The notes beneath the pieces were generated by a model. It had not been told where the DNA came from. It was given only the letters and a program-made list of their open reading frames with translations, and searched no databases. The translations under genes and the position numbers were made by a program. 64,000 nt of DNA from Gammaproteobacteria bacterium (GTDB lineage Bacteria; Pseudomonadota; Gammaproteobacteria; Steroidobacterales; Rariloculaceae), in contig JAJEGN010000011.1 of assembly GCA_022819855.1 (NCBI GenBank), forward strand, positions 120,465 to 184,464. The letters run 5' to 3'. How positions within the stretch are numbered: the stretch's first letter is position 1; each line of letters opens with the position of its first letter. Positions 1 to 8,253 of this stretch are shown piece by piece.

Positions 1-817
1 AGACGACGTTCTCGACGAAGAGACCGAACAGGATTACCGTCAACAGGCCCGCGAAGACCTCCGGAATCAGGAGCTGGTTCTTGTTCTCGAACACGTACCA
101 GCCGAGTCCCCCGGAGCCCGAGCTCACGCCGAAGACGAGTTCGGCCGCGATCAGCGTGCGCCAGGCGAAGGCCCAGCCGACCTTGAGTCCCGTCAGAATG
201 CTCGGAAAGGCGCCCGGAATCAGTATCCGGACGATGTAGCCCGTGCTCGACAGGCCATAGTTGCGACCGACCATCTTCAGCGTCGGGCTCAGCGCGCGGA
301 AGCCCGAAAACGTGTTGAGCGCCACGGCCCAGAGCACGGCATGGATCAGCACGAAGATCACGCTGGCATCGCCGAGCCCGAACCAGATCAGCGCGAGCGG
401 CAACAGGGCGATCGACGGCAGTGGATTGAACATCGCGGTCAGCGTTTGCAGCAGATCCGCGCCGATGCGGCTCACGCTCGCGAACGCCGTCAACAGGCCC
501 GCGATCGCAAGACCCGCGAGATAGCCCTTGATCAACAGTGAGAGCGTATAGGCTGCGGCTTCGGGCAGTTCGAGCGATACGATGGCCGACACCAGGGCCG
601 CAAGCGTATCGGTGAATGTCGGGAACAGCAGCGGGTTGCCGAGCGCCCGCGCATAGACTTCCCAGATCAGCGCGAGCACGACGAGCAGCACCGTCTTGCG
701 GATCGCGCCGTTGTCGTAGACTTTCTGCCAGGCCGTCAGCGGCCTCTCGACGACGTCAATCTCGGTTCCGGCGATGTCGTGAAAGACATCCGGACGATCT
801 ATCGATGTGCTAACCAT
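1..817 (-). CDS. ABC transporter permease, SsuC/TauC type (3' end cut by window)
   Basis: This is the inner-membrane permease of an uptake ABC transporter in the nitrate/sulfonate/taurine class. I translated it by hand from ATG at 817; the frame stays open to position 1, so the C-terminus is missing. The product has a hydrophilic N-terminus of about 35 residues, then several hydrophobic segments, and a typical BPD_transp_1 core. The stretch AWRTLIAAELVFG near residue 225 sits where the EAA coupling loop of this family lies. Its start overlaps the stop of the ATPase gene by 8 nt, so the two are translationally coupled. The substrate cannot be read from sequence; sulfonates, pyrimidine precursors or other small organics are all possible for this class. 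Confidence 0.9.
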   Translation of the reverse strand, partial: MVSTSIDRPDVFHDIAGTEIDVVERPLTAWQKVYDNGAIRKTVLLVVLALIWEVYARALGNPLLFPTFTDTLAALVSAIVSLELPEAAAYTLSLLIKGYLAGLAIAGLLTAFASVSRIGADLLQTLTAMFNPLPSIALLPLALIWFGLGDASVIFVLIHAVLWAVALNTFSGFRALSPTLKMVGRNYGLSSTGYIVRILIPGAFPSILTGLKVGWAFAWRTLIAAELVFGVSSGSGGLGWYVFENKNQLLIPEVFAGLLTVILFGLFVENVV

Positions 818-1604
818 TTTCGGGTTCCCCCTGTTGCACGATGCGGTCGAACAGCATCTCCTGAATCCGGTCCGACAACGGCTTGCCCTCCGCATCGACC
901 TCGTCGATGCCCGGACAGTTGATCTCGGCCTTGGCCTGACCGGGATGGGCGCTGAGCAGCAGAACGCGGTTGCCGATTCGAATCGCCTCGGGTATCGAGT
1001 GGGTGACGAAGAGCACCGTGAAGCGTGTCTCTTCCCACAATTGCAGCAGTTCTTCCTGCATTCTCTCGCGCGTGAGTGCGTCGAGCGCCGCAAACGGCTC
1101 GTCCATGAGCAGGATGTCCGGTTCGCTCGCCATGGCCCGTGCGATCGCGACGCGTTGCTTCATGCCGCCGGACAGCGTATGCGGATAGTTCGCGGCGAAT
1201 TTCGTGAGCCCGACCTTGTCGATGTAGTGCATCGCCCTGTCCTCGGCTTCGCGCCGCTTGAGCTTGCCGCTCGCGGTCAGCGCAAAGCAGATATTGTCGC
1301 GCACGGTTTTCCATGGCAGCAGTTGATCGAATTCCTGAAACACAAAGGCCCGGTCCGGACCGGGCTCGACGATTCGGGTGCCGTTGAGCAGCATTTCACC
1401 TTCGACGGGGTGCATATAGCCGCCGACGGCCTTCAGAATCGTCGACTTGCCGCAGCCCGACGGACCGAGCAGTACGAAGCGGTCCGATTCCAGCACGTCG
1501 AAGCTCACGCGGTAGGTCGCCGTGATGAGGTGGTCCTTCGTGTGGTAGCGCAGCGTGACGCCGCGCACCGACAGCAAGGGCTCGGTGGCGGATGTCGCGT
1601 TCAC
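810..1604 (-). CDS. ABC transporter ATP-binding protein, SsuB/TauB type
   Basis: This is the cytoplasmic ATPase that drives the adjacent permease. It shows Walker A GPSGCGKST, Q-loop FVFQEFDQLLPW, signature LSGGMKQR, Walker B ILLMDEPF and the switch histidine in FVTHS, all in the order and spacing of SsuB/TauB proteins. I start it at GTG 1604, giving about 264 residues, because upstream codons in the same open frame run through the palindromic repeat at 1639-1748 and encode an arginine-rich sequence foreign to the family. It overlaps the permease start by 8 nt and lies 232 nt downstream of the binding-protein gene, a gap filled largely by the repeat. Confidence 0.93.
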   Translation of the reverse strand: MNATSATEPLLSVRGVTLRYHTKDHLITATYRVSFDVLESDRFVLLGPSGCGKSTILKAVGGYMHPVEGEMLLNGTRIVEPGPDRAFVFQEFDQLLPWKTVRDNICFALTASGKLKRREAEDRAMHYIDKVGLTKFAANYPHTLSGGMKQRVAIARAMASEPDILLMDEPFAALDALTRERMQEELLQLWEETRFTVLFVTHSIPEAIRIGNRVLLLSAHPGQAKAEINCPGIDEVDAEGKPLSDRIQEMLFDRIVQQGEPENG

Positions 1605-1638
1605 GGTGCTCGTCCGTTGAGCCTGGTCGCGGTGTTGC

Positions 1639-1748
1639 GGAGAGACGCACAACCGGTCGCTTGAGACACGCTGTGAATACGTCCCTGTACGCTCCGCGCG
1701 CGCGTCCCTGCGCGCGAGGGTCTCAAGCGACCGGTTGTGCATCTCTCC
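1639..1748. repeat. 110-bp palindromic intergenic repeat, copy 1
   Basis: A near-perfect inverted repeat has 29-nt arms at 1639-1667 and 1720-1748 with one mismatch, around a 52-nt G+C-rich centre. The inner arm is CCGGTCGCTTGAGAC. A second copy occurs at 35866-35975 in the opposite orientation. It lies between the binding-protein and ATPase genes. It could form a strong hairpin in the transcript, or be a REP/MITE-like mobile palindrome. No transposase is near. Confidence 0.9.
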
Positions 1749-1836
1749 TTGAGTTTGCGGCAGGCCGGAAGCAGCCATGAGGGCGCGGACGAATGGCTGG
1801 CGAAGGCATGACCGGCGACTCGGTGAGACATGCGGG

Positions 1837-2856
1837 CTAACCGCCGGGAACGTCGTGTATCTCGGGAAAGAACAGGTCGCGCCAGGAGTCCGGCAGATTG
1901 GCGATCGAGCCGATTTCGTGCATGAACTCGGCGTACCGCATGACGTTCTCGGGCGTCGTCGTGAAGCGGATGTCGGGATCGCCGAGCACCTCGACGAGGC
2001 CGGCGCGATCGAAACCGCCGCCGCCGTCGGCAGCGATCAGCACGTCCGCCGCCGCGCCGAGATCGGCGCGGATCATCTCGTTCGCTTCCGTGAGCGCGGC
2101 GAGCACGGCGGCGTAGAGCGTGGGGTTCTCGTCGTGAAAACGCGTGGTCGTCGACATCATCGTGAACGTCGTCGCGCCGCCCATGACGTCATCGGTCGTC
2201 ATGATGGTCCGTATCGAAGGGTCCTCGCGTTCGCGGTGATGGAACGGGGGCGAGGTGTAATGGGCGTTGATTTCGCTCGTCCCGGACAGCAGGGCGACGA
2301 CGCCGTCGGGATGCGTCATGGTCACCGTGTAGCGGTCGAAGCGATAGGCTTCCTCGGCGCCGTAATGCTCAGTCGCATACATCTGCATGATGATCGCGGG
2401 AATCGAGACCTTGATCGCGGTCACGGCGATCTTGTCCGAGTCGGTGACGTCGTCGAGCGATCGCAGGTGCTCGGCATGCGTGTTGAGGTACATCGGCAGC
2501 GAAGTCATCGCCGCCACGCCTTTCACCGCGGCGGAATCGCGCGTGCGGTCCCAAAGCGTCAGGAATCCGGGCGGTCCCGCGGCGATGAAGTCGACGGAGC
2601 CCGAGAGCAGCGCATCGTTCATTACGGCCGGGCCGCCGATGTCGATCCAGCGGACCGTGACGTCCGGCAGACCGGCTGCGCTCGCATGTTTCTCGATGAG
2701 CCCATGTTCGCGCATCATCAGCAATGGCAGGAACCCGACGCCGCCGGCGCCGGTCGGTATCCTGAGTTCGTTCGGTGCGCCCCCGCCGCCGCAGCCGGCA
2801 ACTACGGTAGCCGCGGCCGCAGCGACCAGCAGTGTCCGCAATGCGCATCGCGACAT
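1837..2856 (-). CDS. ABC transporter substrate-binding lipoprotein, SsuA/NMT1-like
   Basis: This is the periplasmic solute receptor of the adjacent importer. The N-terminus has basic residues, a hydrophobic stretch and the lipobox VAGC, predicting a lipoprotein. The mature part, with an SGSVDFIAAGPPGF segment, matches the type 2 periplasmic fold used by SsuA, TauA and THI5/NMT1-like proteins. The start at ATG 2856 is preferred to GTG 2865 because a GAGG ribosome site lies 8 nt upstream of the ATG. It begins 10 nt after the MmgE/PrpD stop codon, so the two are probably co-transcribed. Confidence 0.88.
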   Translation of the reverse strand: MSRCALRTLLVAAAAATVVAGCGGGGAPNELRIPTGAGGVGFLPLLMMREHGLIEKHASAAGLPDVTVRWIDIGGPAVMNDALLSGSVDFIAAGPPGFLTLWDRTRDSAAVKGVAAMTSLPMYLNTHAEHLRSLDDVTDSDKIAVTAIKVSIPAIIMQMYATEHYGAEEAYRFDRYTVTMTHPDGVVALLSGTSEINAHYTSPPFHHREREDPSIRTIMTTDDVMGGATTFTMMSTTTRFHDENPTLYAAVLAALTEANEMIRADLGAAADVLIAADGGGGFDRAGLVEVLGDPDIRFTTTPENVMRYAEFMHEIGSIANLPDSWRDLFFPEIHDVPGG

Positions 2857-2866
2857 GGTGAACACC

Positions 2867-4237
2867 TCAGGACGCCAGTGCAGTCGCTACCGGGGTGGTT
2901 GCGCCCGGCACGGTTGCACGGGCCAGCTCGCCCGCATCGTCGAGCGAGTCAATCTGCCAGCATTGCTCGATCAACGCCTCGACCTGCGCGGCCGGCAGCG
3001 CGAGCACGGCCTGGTCGCGGAACTTCTCCTCGAGTTGCTCGTCGCTGAGCGGCCGGTGGACGTTGCCGAGCGATTGCTCGACGAAGAGCGACAGCGTTTC
3101 GCCGCTCGCGAGTTCGACCTCGATGCCGACCTGGTCTTCGGTGACCGATTCGTCGGCAGTGGCGGTGGTGAGCTCTCGAATCCTTGCAAGCACCGGATCG
3201 GCAACCGCTTCTGCGGTGAACTCCTGCAGCCCCCCCTTGCCGCGCACGAGTCCGATCGCCGCGGCGTGATAGATCGAGTACTTGCTCTGCAGGGCCCGGC
3301 GCAGGTCGCGCTTGTTGCAGAGATCGAGGACGAGCGGCGCGACGCGGAGCCTGACGGCAACGATCGCATCAGGATCGGGCCGGTACCTGCGATGCAGTTG
3401 GCTGCAACCGTCGATCGCCGGGTGCACCACGAGGCCGGCGGCATAAGGCTTGTAAGCGTTGTCGCTCAGGCTGAAATCTACGCCGAGCCCAGCCGGGATA
3501 ACGGAAAGATCGTATTCGGCAGCCGTAACGGCGGCAAACCCGCGCGGACCTTCGAGCGCCCGTTCTCCGGCCGTGAAGTCGGCCCGAGCGAGGAGGGCTG
3601 CAGTGTAGCCGTTCTGCGCGGCGCGTCCCGGTTGGAAGGACTTTGCCATTGAACCGAACATCTCACGGATTCCGGCGGACTGTGTCGCCGCGAGGCCGAA
3701 GGCCCAGACCATCTGGCGCGTGGAGAGGCCGAACAGCTTGGCCGTCGCTGCCGCGGCGCCGAACACGCCGGCCGTCGAGGTGATGTGCCAGCCGGCCTCG
3801 TAGTGGGCAGGATAGACGGCGTCGCCGATCCGGGACTCGACCTCGAAGCCGAGGATGAATGCGTGCAGGAAGTCGCGGCCCGACACGGGATGGGCGCTCG
3901 CATGGGCAAAAAGCACGGACGCCACCGGAACGCTCGGGTGGATGTAGTTCTTGGGGGTCGTGTCGTCGTACTCGTGCACGTGCGAACCGATGCCGTTGAG
4001 CAGCGCCGCATGCAGGGGATCGAAGCGCTCGCGTCGACCGAGCACGGTGGCCATCCGCTCACCCGAGAACGGCGCAAGCGTGTCGATCGCGACATCGAGG
4101 GCGGGTTCAATGCTGCCGCTGACGGCGCAGCCGAGGTAGTTCAGGATCGCCCGCTTCGCTTCCTGCCAGATCGGCGCGGGGATGGCCGAGCCGTCGTCGT
4201 TGACGACGTAGTCAGCCAGGGTTTGTGTCGCGGACAT
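2867..4237 (-). CDS. MmgE/PrpD family protein (456 aa)
   Basis: This is a cytoplasmic protein of the MmgE/PrpD fold, which includes 2-methylcitrate dehydratase, aconitate decarboxylase and isomerases of other tricarboxylates. Length and organisation match the family: a helical N-terminal domain starting LADYVVNDDG, the conserved HEYDDT and HPSVPV motifs near residues 88-103, and YEAGWHITST with the family histidine near residue 151. No methylcitrate-cycle genes (prpB, prpC) are nearby. It heads the transporter operon, so a role in degrading the imported solute is a reasonable inference, but the substrate is unknown. Confidence 0.88.
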   Translation of the reverse strand: MSATQTLADYVVNDDGSAIPAPIWQEAKRAILNYLGCAVSGSIEPALDVAIDTLAPFSGERMATVLGRRERFDPLHAALLNGIGSHVHEYDDTTPKNYIHPSVPVASVLFAHASAHPVSGRDFLHAFILGFEVESRIGDAVYPAHYEAGWHITSTAGVFGAAAATAKLFGLSTRQMVWAFGLAATQSAGIREMFGSMAKSFQPGRAAQNGYTAALLARADFTAGERALEGPRGFAAVTAAEYDLSVIPAGLGVDFSLSDNAYKPYAAGLVVHPAIDGCSQLHRRYRPDPDAIVAVRLRVAPLVLDLCNKRDLRRALQSKYSIYHAAAIGLVRGKGGLQEFTAEAVADPVLARIRELTTATADESVTEDQVGIEVELASGETLSLFVEQSLGNVHRPLSDEQLEEKFRDQAVLALPAAQVEALIEQCWQIDSLDDAGELARATVPGATTPVATALAS

Positions 4238-4387
4238 CGCTGCGGCGCCAAGCTAGCTCGGAAGCGGCTCCGGGATTCCCGGATCCGTGACGTTTGGTGT
4301 TTCGATCACGACAGGCGCCCGTGCAGGATGCCGGGAAGCATCGACCGTGTAATGAACAGGAGCCATGGTTCGCGGATCATAGCGCGT

Positions 4388-5467
4388 TCAGCCGCCTCCT
4401 GCCGATTCGATGCCGGACTCGGCGAACGCGAGATCGAGCTTCCCGATGGCGTCCTCGACCGTAATGAGATCCATTGCGGCGGGATTCCTCACGCGCCGGC
4501 CGAACCGGACCTCATCGGCAGACACGCCGAATGCCTGGCGCACTGCGTCGGGATATCTGTCGGCAACCAGGTGTTGGCTCAGGTAGGGTCCCGTACGCAG
4601 GCGGTTTGACGTGGCATAGAGCCCGACCACGGGCGTCCCGACCGCCGTCGCCATGTGGGCGGGACCCGAGTCCGGGCAGACGACCGCGGCGGCGCGTTCC
4701 AGTATGGCCAGCAACTGTTTGAGGCTTGTCCTGCCGATCAGGGTTTCCGGTGTACAGGCCGCTTTCCGGGCAATCTTCTCGGCGTAACTTCGTTCCAGTT
4801 CGGTCGAGCCGCCGGTAAGCAGTATCTGTGCGCCGTATCGGGAATGGGCGTGGTCAGCGACCGCCGCGTAACGGTCGGCGCGCCAATCGCGGTAGTTGCG
4901 TACGCGCTGTCCGGAGCAGGGGCTGATCACGAGCGTCGGCACGGCCGCATCGACGACCCGATTGGCGAAATCGCGGTCGGCTGCGTCGATCGGAATGTCC
5001 CAGCGCAACTCGCCGCGCTCGATGCCGAGCGCCTCGGCGAACTCGAACAGGCCATCCATGACGTGCTGTCGCGAGCGAGCCGGGATACGCCGGTTGCAGA
5101 AGAGGTGCTGATAGTCCCGGGCCCGCGCGCGGTCGAAGCCAAGGCGGACCGGCGACCTTACGACGAGGCTAGCGAGATTCGCCCGCATCGAGGCATGCAT
5201 GTGCAGCAGCACCGGGTAGCTGTACCGGTCGAGAGCCTTGCGCAGGCGGGAGTAGGCGGACGGGCCCCGGCTCTTGTCGAAAACGGCAAAGCGGACGCCT
5301 TCGAGGCCGCGCAGCAACTCGTGTTCGACCCGGCCGATGATCCAGGTGATTTCCGTGTCCGGCCAGGCCCGCTGAATGGCCCGTACGACAGGCACCGTAT
5401 GGCAGGTATCGCCGATCGCCGACAGGCGGAGGATGCACAGATGCGAAGGCGCTATATCCGGGATCAA
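4388..5467 (-). CDS. Glycosyltransferase family 9 protein, heptosyltransferase-like
   Basis: GT9 enzymes transfer heptose to the lipopolysaccharide inner core from an ADP-activated donor on the cytoplasmic face of the inner membrane. The N-terminus ILRLSAIGDTCHTVPVVRAI is the standard GT9 opening with the Gly-Asp acceptor loop. The C-terminal domain contains LTGGSTE and VCPDSGPAHMATAVGTPVVGLY, the donor-binding signature of ADP-heptose transferases. At 359 residues it is a normal size. It stands alone, divergent from the acyl-CoA dehydrogenase gene, so I cannot say whether it is WaaC, WaaF or another GT9. Confidence 0.9.
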   Translation of the reverse strand: MIPDIAPSHLCILRLSAIGDTCHTVPVVRAIQRAWPDTEITWIIGRVEHELLRGLEGVRFAVFDKSRGPSAYSRLRKALDRYSYPVLLHMHASMRANLASLVVRSPVRLGFDRARARDYQHLFCNRRIPARSRQHVMDGLFEFAEALGIERGELRWDIPIDAADRDFANRVVDAAVPTLVISPCSGQRVRNYRDWRADRYAAVADHAHSRYGAQILLTGGSTELERSYAEKIARKAACTPETLIGRTSLKQLLAILERAAAVVCPDSGPAHMATAVGTPVVGLYATSNRLRTGPYLSQHLVADRYPDAVRQAFGVSADEVRFGRRVRNPAAMDLITVEDAIGKLDLAFAESGIESAGGG

Positions 5468-5623
5468 TGAAACGGCCAGCGTTCTGTCAGGCTCCGGTTA
5501 TGTTACCCGCGAAAGCAGCCATCCGCCCGCGCCGCAGGCGGCCGTTGCCGGGTCCGGCCGCCCGGTCGCCACTTTCGGCCACGGTAGTAGAATTGACCGC
5601 CCCATCCGTCGAGCCGCGCCGCC

Positions 5624-6775
5624 ATGTCACAGGACCACGCAGAAATCAGGGACGCCGTCGCACGGCTCTGCGAGGCCTTCCCCGGCGAATACTGGCGCGG
5701 GCTCGATCGCGGCCGACGCTATCCCGAGGACTTCGTCACCGCGCTGCAGGATGCAGGCTACCTGTCGATCCTGATCCCCGAGGACTACGGCGGCAGCGGA
5801 CTTGGCGTCGCGGCCGCGGCTGCGGTGCTCGGGCAGATCCACGCGAGCGGCTGCAACGGCGCGGCCTGTCACGCGCAGATGTACACGATGGCGACGCTGC
5901 TGAAGCACGGCAGCGAGGAACAGAAACGGACCTGGCTGCCAGGTATCGCCTCGGGTGAACTCAGGCTGCAGGCTTTCGGCGTCACGGAACCTTCAAGCGG
6001 TACGGATACGACGAGAATCACCACGACCGCCGTACGCGACGGCGACGATTATGTCGTCAATGGCCAGAAGGTCTTCATCTCGCGGACCGAGCACTCCGAC
6101 CTGATGCTGCTGCTCGCGCGCACGACGCCGCGCGAGGAGGCGGCGAAGCGCACCGACGGGATTTCCGTGCTGCTCGTCGATCTTCGCGAGGCTGTCGGCA
6201 ACGGGCTCACGATCAAGCCGCTCGCCACGATGATCAACCATGCGACGACGGAACTTTTCATCGATGATCTGCGGGTGCCGGTCTCGAACCTCATCGGCGA
6301 GGAGGGCAGGGGATTTCGCTACATCATGGACAGCATGAATGCCGAGCGGATCCTGATTGCCGCGGAATGCGTCGGCGATGCGAGGTGGTTCGTTGCGAAG
6401 GCATCCCGATACGCGTCCGAAAGGGAAGTCTTCGGTCGCCCGATCGGTCGGAACCAGGGCATACAGTTCCCGATCGCGCGCGCCCATGTGCAGGCCGAGG
6501 CCGCGGCGCTCATGGTGGACTCGGCCGCGGAACTCTTCGACGCGGGGCAAGCCTGCGGGGCGCAGGCCAACATGGCGAAGCTGCTCGCGTCGGACGCCTC
6601 CTGGAACGCAGGCCAGGTCTGCATGCAGACCTTCGGCGGCTACGGACTCGCCGAGGAGTTCGACATCGAAAGGAAATTCCGCGAAACACAGCTCTACCAG
6701 GTGGCGCCCGTGTCGACGAACCTCATTCTTTCGCATGTGGGCACGCACGTGCTCGGCATGCCGCGTTCGTTCTGA
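5624..6775 (+). CDS. Acyl-CoA dehydrogenase family protein (383 aa)
   Basis: This is a cytoplasmic FAD enzyme of the acyl-CoA dehydrogenase fold. Visible landmarks are the N-terminal helical domain with LIPEDYGGSGLG, the flavin-binding segment FGVTEPSSGTDTTRI, and the C-terminal QTFGGYGLAEEFDIERKFRE. The position that carries the catalytic base in medium-chain enzymes (the IYEGT motif) reads LYQVAP, so the canonical Glu is replaced by Gln. I recall this variant in a subgroup of the family, where the base may sit elsewhere; the substrate is therefore uncertain. The gene is monocistronic as far as can be seen, 156 nt from the divergent GT9 gene. Confidence 0.92.
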   Translation: MSQDHAEIRDAVARLCEAFPGEYWRGLDRGRRYPEDFVTALQDAGYLSILIPEDYGGSGLGVAAAAAVLGQIHASGCNGAACHAQMYTMATLLKHGSEEQKRTWLPGIASGELRLQAFGVTEPSSGTDTTRITTTAVRDGDDYVVNGQKVFISRTEHSDLMLLLARTTPREEAAKRTDGISVLLVDLREAVGNGLTIKPLATMINHATTELFIDDLRVPVSNLIGEEGRGFRYIMDSMNAERILIAAECVGDARWFVAKASRYASEREVFGRPIGRNQGIQFPIARAHVQAEAAALMVDSAAELFDAGQACGAQANMAKLLASDASWNAGQVCMQTFGGYGLAEEFDIERKFRETQLYQVAPVSTNLILSHVGTHVLGMPRSF

Positions 6776-6892
6776 GCGCATCGAGCGTCCGCCGGACAGC
6801 CCGTTTCCGGCGCGACGCGCGATTTCCGCTCGTGGCCGGTAGAACTGCGCAAGTGTCCGGTGAATGCGTGCCGCCGGGACACAGGGCGGAAG

Positions 6893-7744
6893 CTACGTCG
6901 CAGAGCACCCCATCGGTTGGCGACGGGAACCGTCCGGCTCGCGCTTGAACTGCATCGTGCGCACGAAGTGCTGCGCGAGATAGCGCGGATCCTCGACGAA
7001 GGTCTGGATGACGAGGTACTGGTTGCCGTCGTCTTCGGTGATCAGGTTGTAGTACTCGGTCATCAGGGCGTCCTCGCTGAACGGGACGCCGTTCTTGCGC
7101 AGGTAGCCGGCGCGCAGCTGCGAGGTGTCGACGCGCAGCGATCCGAAATTCTCGATGTCGCCGAGCGAACCGCTCAGTCTGTAGAACCCCCGGCGCCGGC
7201 TCGTGTCGCCGGAAATCTCCCATTGCGCGGTTGACCAGCCCTGCCAGGTGCGCGGTCCCATGGGTTCCGCCGAGCCGAAACGGAACAGCCGCGTCTGCAT
7301 GCCCGTGTCGATGTCGAGTCTGAGCGTGTCGTCATCCTCCCAGCGGATATGGACCCGACCCGGCAGGCGCATGATCGCGGGGGCGCCGTAGGCCTTGCAT
7401 TCCTCGCCCGCGGCCTCGTCGCGCGCCGGGTCCCAGGTGTCGGCCATCCGGATTCCTGCCGCGTTCAGGGGAACGTAGGAGTAGTCGCCCTTCGCCGGCG
7501 TGATCATGCGGTAGACCCAGTCGTCGGTGATCAGCGAGACCCAGTGGCCCGTGATGTCGATCGGGGCGGACTCGCGGGCCGACAGGGGCGCCGCATCGTC
7601 CTGCTGCGCCCGGACGCCGGTCGCCGCCAGCAGCACCAACGCAGCGGCGGCCAACGGTCGGCCATGCGCTGCGATGCGGCGGCGGTCGATCGCGACTCTT
7701 CGCTTGACGTGGATTGCCATTTCCGCATTCACGATGTCGCGCAT
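6893..7744 (-). CDS. Exported protein of unknown family, paralogue of 9376-10233
   Basis: I do not recognise a named family. The 283-residue product has a signal peptide (hydrophobic LAAAALVLLAATGV, predicted cleavage after VRAQ near residue 47), so it should be periplasmic. The mature start, IDITGHWVSL, resembles small beta-rich domains that open with TGxW. It shares with the gene at 9376-10233 a C-terminal pattern Y-R-x-NGVP-x-S-x-x-A-x-x-TEY followed by an R-T/S-x-x-(F/Y) stretch, so the two are probably paralogues. It is the last gene of the four-gene operon 10233-6893, 55 nt after DUF6152. Confidence 0.8.
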   Translation of the reverse strand: MRDIVNAEMAIHVKRRVAIDRRRIAAHGRPLAAAALVLLAATGVRAQQDDAAPLSARESAPIDITGHWVSLITDDWVYRMITPAKGDYSYVPLNAAGIRMADTWDPARDEAAGEECKAYGAPAIMRLPGRVHIRWEDDDTLRLDIDTGMQTRLFRFGSAEPMGPRTWQGWSTAQWEISGDTSRRRGFYRLSGSLGDIENFGSLRVDTSQLRAGYLRKNGVPFSEDALMTEYYNLITEDDGNQYLVIQTFVEDPRYLAQHFVRTMQFKREPDGSRRQPMGCSAT

Positions 7745-7799
7745 CTGAAGTCCGTGACCAACGCCCGTCCGTCCGCGCGCGCCGAGGTCAGCCGGCCGG

Positions 7800-8195
7800 C
7801 TAATCGAAGTCCTCGCCCTGCTGGCCCCAGCCGAACCCGTCGGATGGCCTGAGGAGGCTGCGCATGCGGACCCGGTGGTCGGCAGGGTTGCGGCCAGGAT
7901 TGCCCGTGATGATCACGCGATCGCCTGGCCGCAACGAGTCGCGCGTCACGCCCTGGCCGGAGAGCTGGCCTGCACCGCCCCACTCGACGCCCCAGCGCTG
8001 CATCTCGCCGTTCTCGTCGGGCGCCATCACATGCACCCAGGCGTGCGGGTTGCGGAACATGAACTGCACGAGCGTGCCTTCGATCTGGATCGTCTCGCGT
8101 TCGTCGTAGGTTGCAGTGAACGAATGATGCGCATGGGCCGTGAGACCCGACATCGCGATTGCCGCCAAGGCAAATGCCAGCGCTCTTGCTTTCAT
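7800..8195 (-). CDS. DUF6152 family exported protein (131 aa)
   Basis: This is a small secreted protein. The N-terminus is a clear signal peptide ending AHA, and the mature protein begins with HHSF, the hallmark of the DUF6152 family, followed by a beta-rich domain (GTLVQFMFRNPHAWVHV, then LRPGDRVIITGNPGRN). The paired N-terminal histidines may bind metal, but no activity is established that I know of. It lies in the middle of a same-strand operon, 58 nt after the MBL-fold gene and 55 nt before the next gene. Confidence 0.85.
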   Translation of the reverse strand: MKARALAFALAAIAMSGLTAHAHHSFTATYDERETIQIEGTLVQFMFRNPHAWVHVMAPDENGEMQRWGVEWGGAGQLSGQGVTRDSLRPGDRVIITGNPGRNPADHRVRMRSLLRPSDGFGWGQQGEDFD

Positions 8196-8253
8196 TGATC
8201 AGCCTCCTGAAAAGACGTTACCCGGATTTCGACTCCCCTTCGCCGCGCGGGAG

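Noticed and set aside
1639..1748. The palindrome as an insertion sequence
   Set aside because: There is no transposase frame inside and it is only 110 bp; a REP/MITE-type or regulatory hairpin fits better.
1605..1778. An N-terminal extension of the ATPase
   Set aside because: The extension is translated from the palindrome and has no family similarity, so the GTG at 1604 is preferred.
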